Assembly: GCA_002390825.1 (NCBI GenBank) | Contig: DGQR01000060.1 | Span: forward strand, 1-6,545 | Origin: Rhodoferax sp. UBA4409 | GTDB lineage: Bacteria > Pseudomonadota > Gammaproteobacteria > Burkholderiales > Burkholderiaceae_C | Reading direction: 5' to 3' | DNA length: 6,545 bases | Shown: positions 6,390 through 6,545 of the stretch, piece by piece | Position numbering within the stretch: the first letter of the stretch is position 1 | Layout: each line of letters begins with the position of its first letter | Notes under the pieces: model-generated | Seen by the model: the letters and a program-made list of their open reading frames with translations, nothing else | The model's database searches: none | What the model was told of the DNA's origin: nothing | Position numbers and translations under genes: made by a program

Positions 6390-6545
6390 TCAGGGCATCA
6401 TGGCGCGCAGCTGGCCACCCACCTTCTCGATGCTGTGCTCAGCCATGTTGCGGCGACGGGCCGTCATGCTCGGATCGTTGGTGCGGCCTTCCAGGATGAA
6501 CATCTTGGCATAGTCGCCGCTCTGGATGCGCTTGAGCGCGTTAGC
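6390..6545 (-). CDS. ilvC: Ketol-acid reductoisomerase, C-terminal part, with premature TGA (partial)
   Basis: IlvC converts acetolactate or acetohydroxybutyrate to the dihydroxy acids of valine and isoleucine synthesis, using NADPH and Mg2+; the valine branch feeds LeuA. The window holds only the last 51 codons before a stop. They contain IQSGDYAKMFILEG, then PSMTARRRN and the end GGQLRAMMP, all recognisable class I KARI C-terminal (knotted domain) sequence. The 5' part and start lie beyond the window edge. The stop is TGA at 6392-6390, where homologues encode Trp (TGG) in RAMMPWIAKN, so the product lacks W plus 12 residues. leuA and pbpG here also end in TGA, which argues against UGA being read as Trp. 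Activity of the shortened enzyme cannot be judged from sequence. Confidence 0.85.
   Translation of the reverse strand, partial: ANALKRIQSGDYAKMFILEGRTNDPSMTARRRNMAEHSIEKVGGQLRAMMP

Noticed and set aside
6390..6392. UGA decoded as tryptophan (alternative code) in ilvC
   Set aside because: leuA and pbpG in the same window end naturally in TGA, and Trp in all genes is TGG, so the standard code applies.
1..6545. Mobile elements, CRISPR arrays, defence or biosynthetic clusters
   Set aside because: No direct repeats, transposase or integrase motifs, or clustered unknown genes were seen. Every sizeable gene belongs to a known housekeeping or regulator family.

Overview
The window looks like chromosomal housekeeping DNA of a betaproteobacterium, most likely Burkholderiales and probably Comamonadaceae. 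This is inferred from moderately high GC with standard codon use, the aat–bpt pair, the ilvC–pssA–leuA neighbourhood typical of betaproteobacteria, and protein sequences that read like those of Rhodoferax/Curvibacter/Acidovorax relatives. The genus is not resolved. I found no phage, insertion sequence, CRISPR array or defence system.

Layout. Positions 1-152 hold two minus-strand tRNA genes: the 5' end of a probable tRNA-Arg cut by the window edge, and a complete tRNA-Pro(UGG) with its own promoter candidate. Divergent from them, on the plus strand, are aat (223-963), bpt (984-1742) and an IclR-type regulator (1778-2563). aat and bpt are 20 bases apart and supply both bacterial aminoacyl-transfer steps that turn secondary destabilising N-termini into Leu/Phe N-degrons. 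A hairpin at 2562-2587 ends the regulator gene and also faces the convergent gene behind it.

The rest is on the minus strand. In order of transcription it runs ilvC (C-terminal end only, 6545 down to 6351), pssA (6196-5381), leuA (5364-3826) and a pbpG-type penicillin-binding protein (3692-2592). pssA and leuA are 16 bases apart and probably co-transcribed, joining membrane phosphatidylserine synthesis to the first committed step of leucine synthesis. A strong hairpin separates ilvC from pssA, and another separates leuA from pbpG. No gene-free stretch exceeds 300 bases. The longest are 6197-6350 (hairpin plus a short possible leader frame) and 3693-3825 (terminator plus pbpG promoter).

The most notable observation is an in-frame TGA at 6392-6390 in ilvC, where the family has a Trp codon (TGG) in the conserved RAMMPW stretch. 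It removes the last 13 residues, although the 12 codons after it are still intact and in frame. Second is the overlap of the leuA terminator with the pbpG promoter. I see no credible undescribed multi-gene system here.
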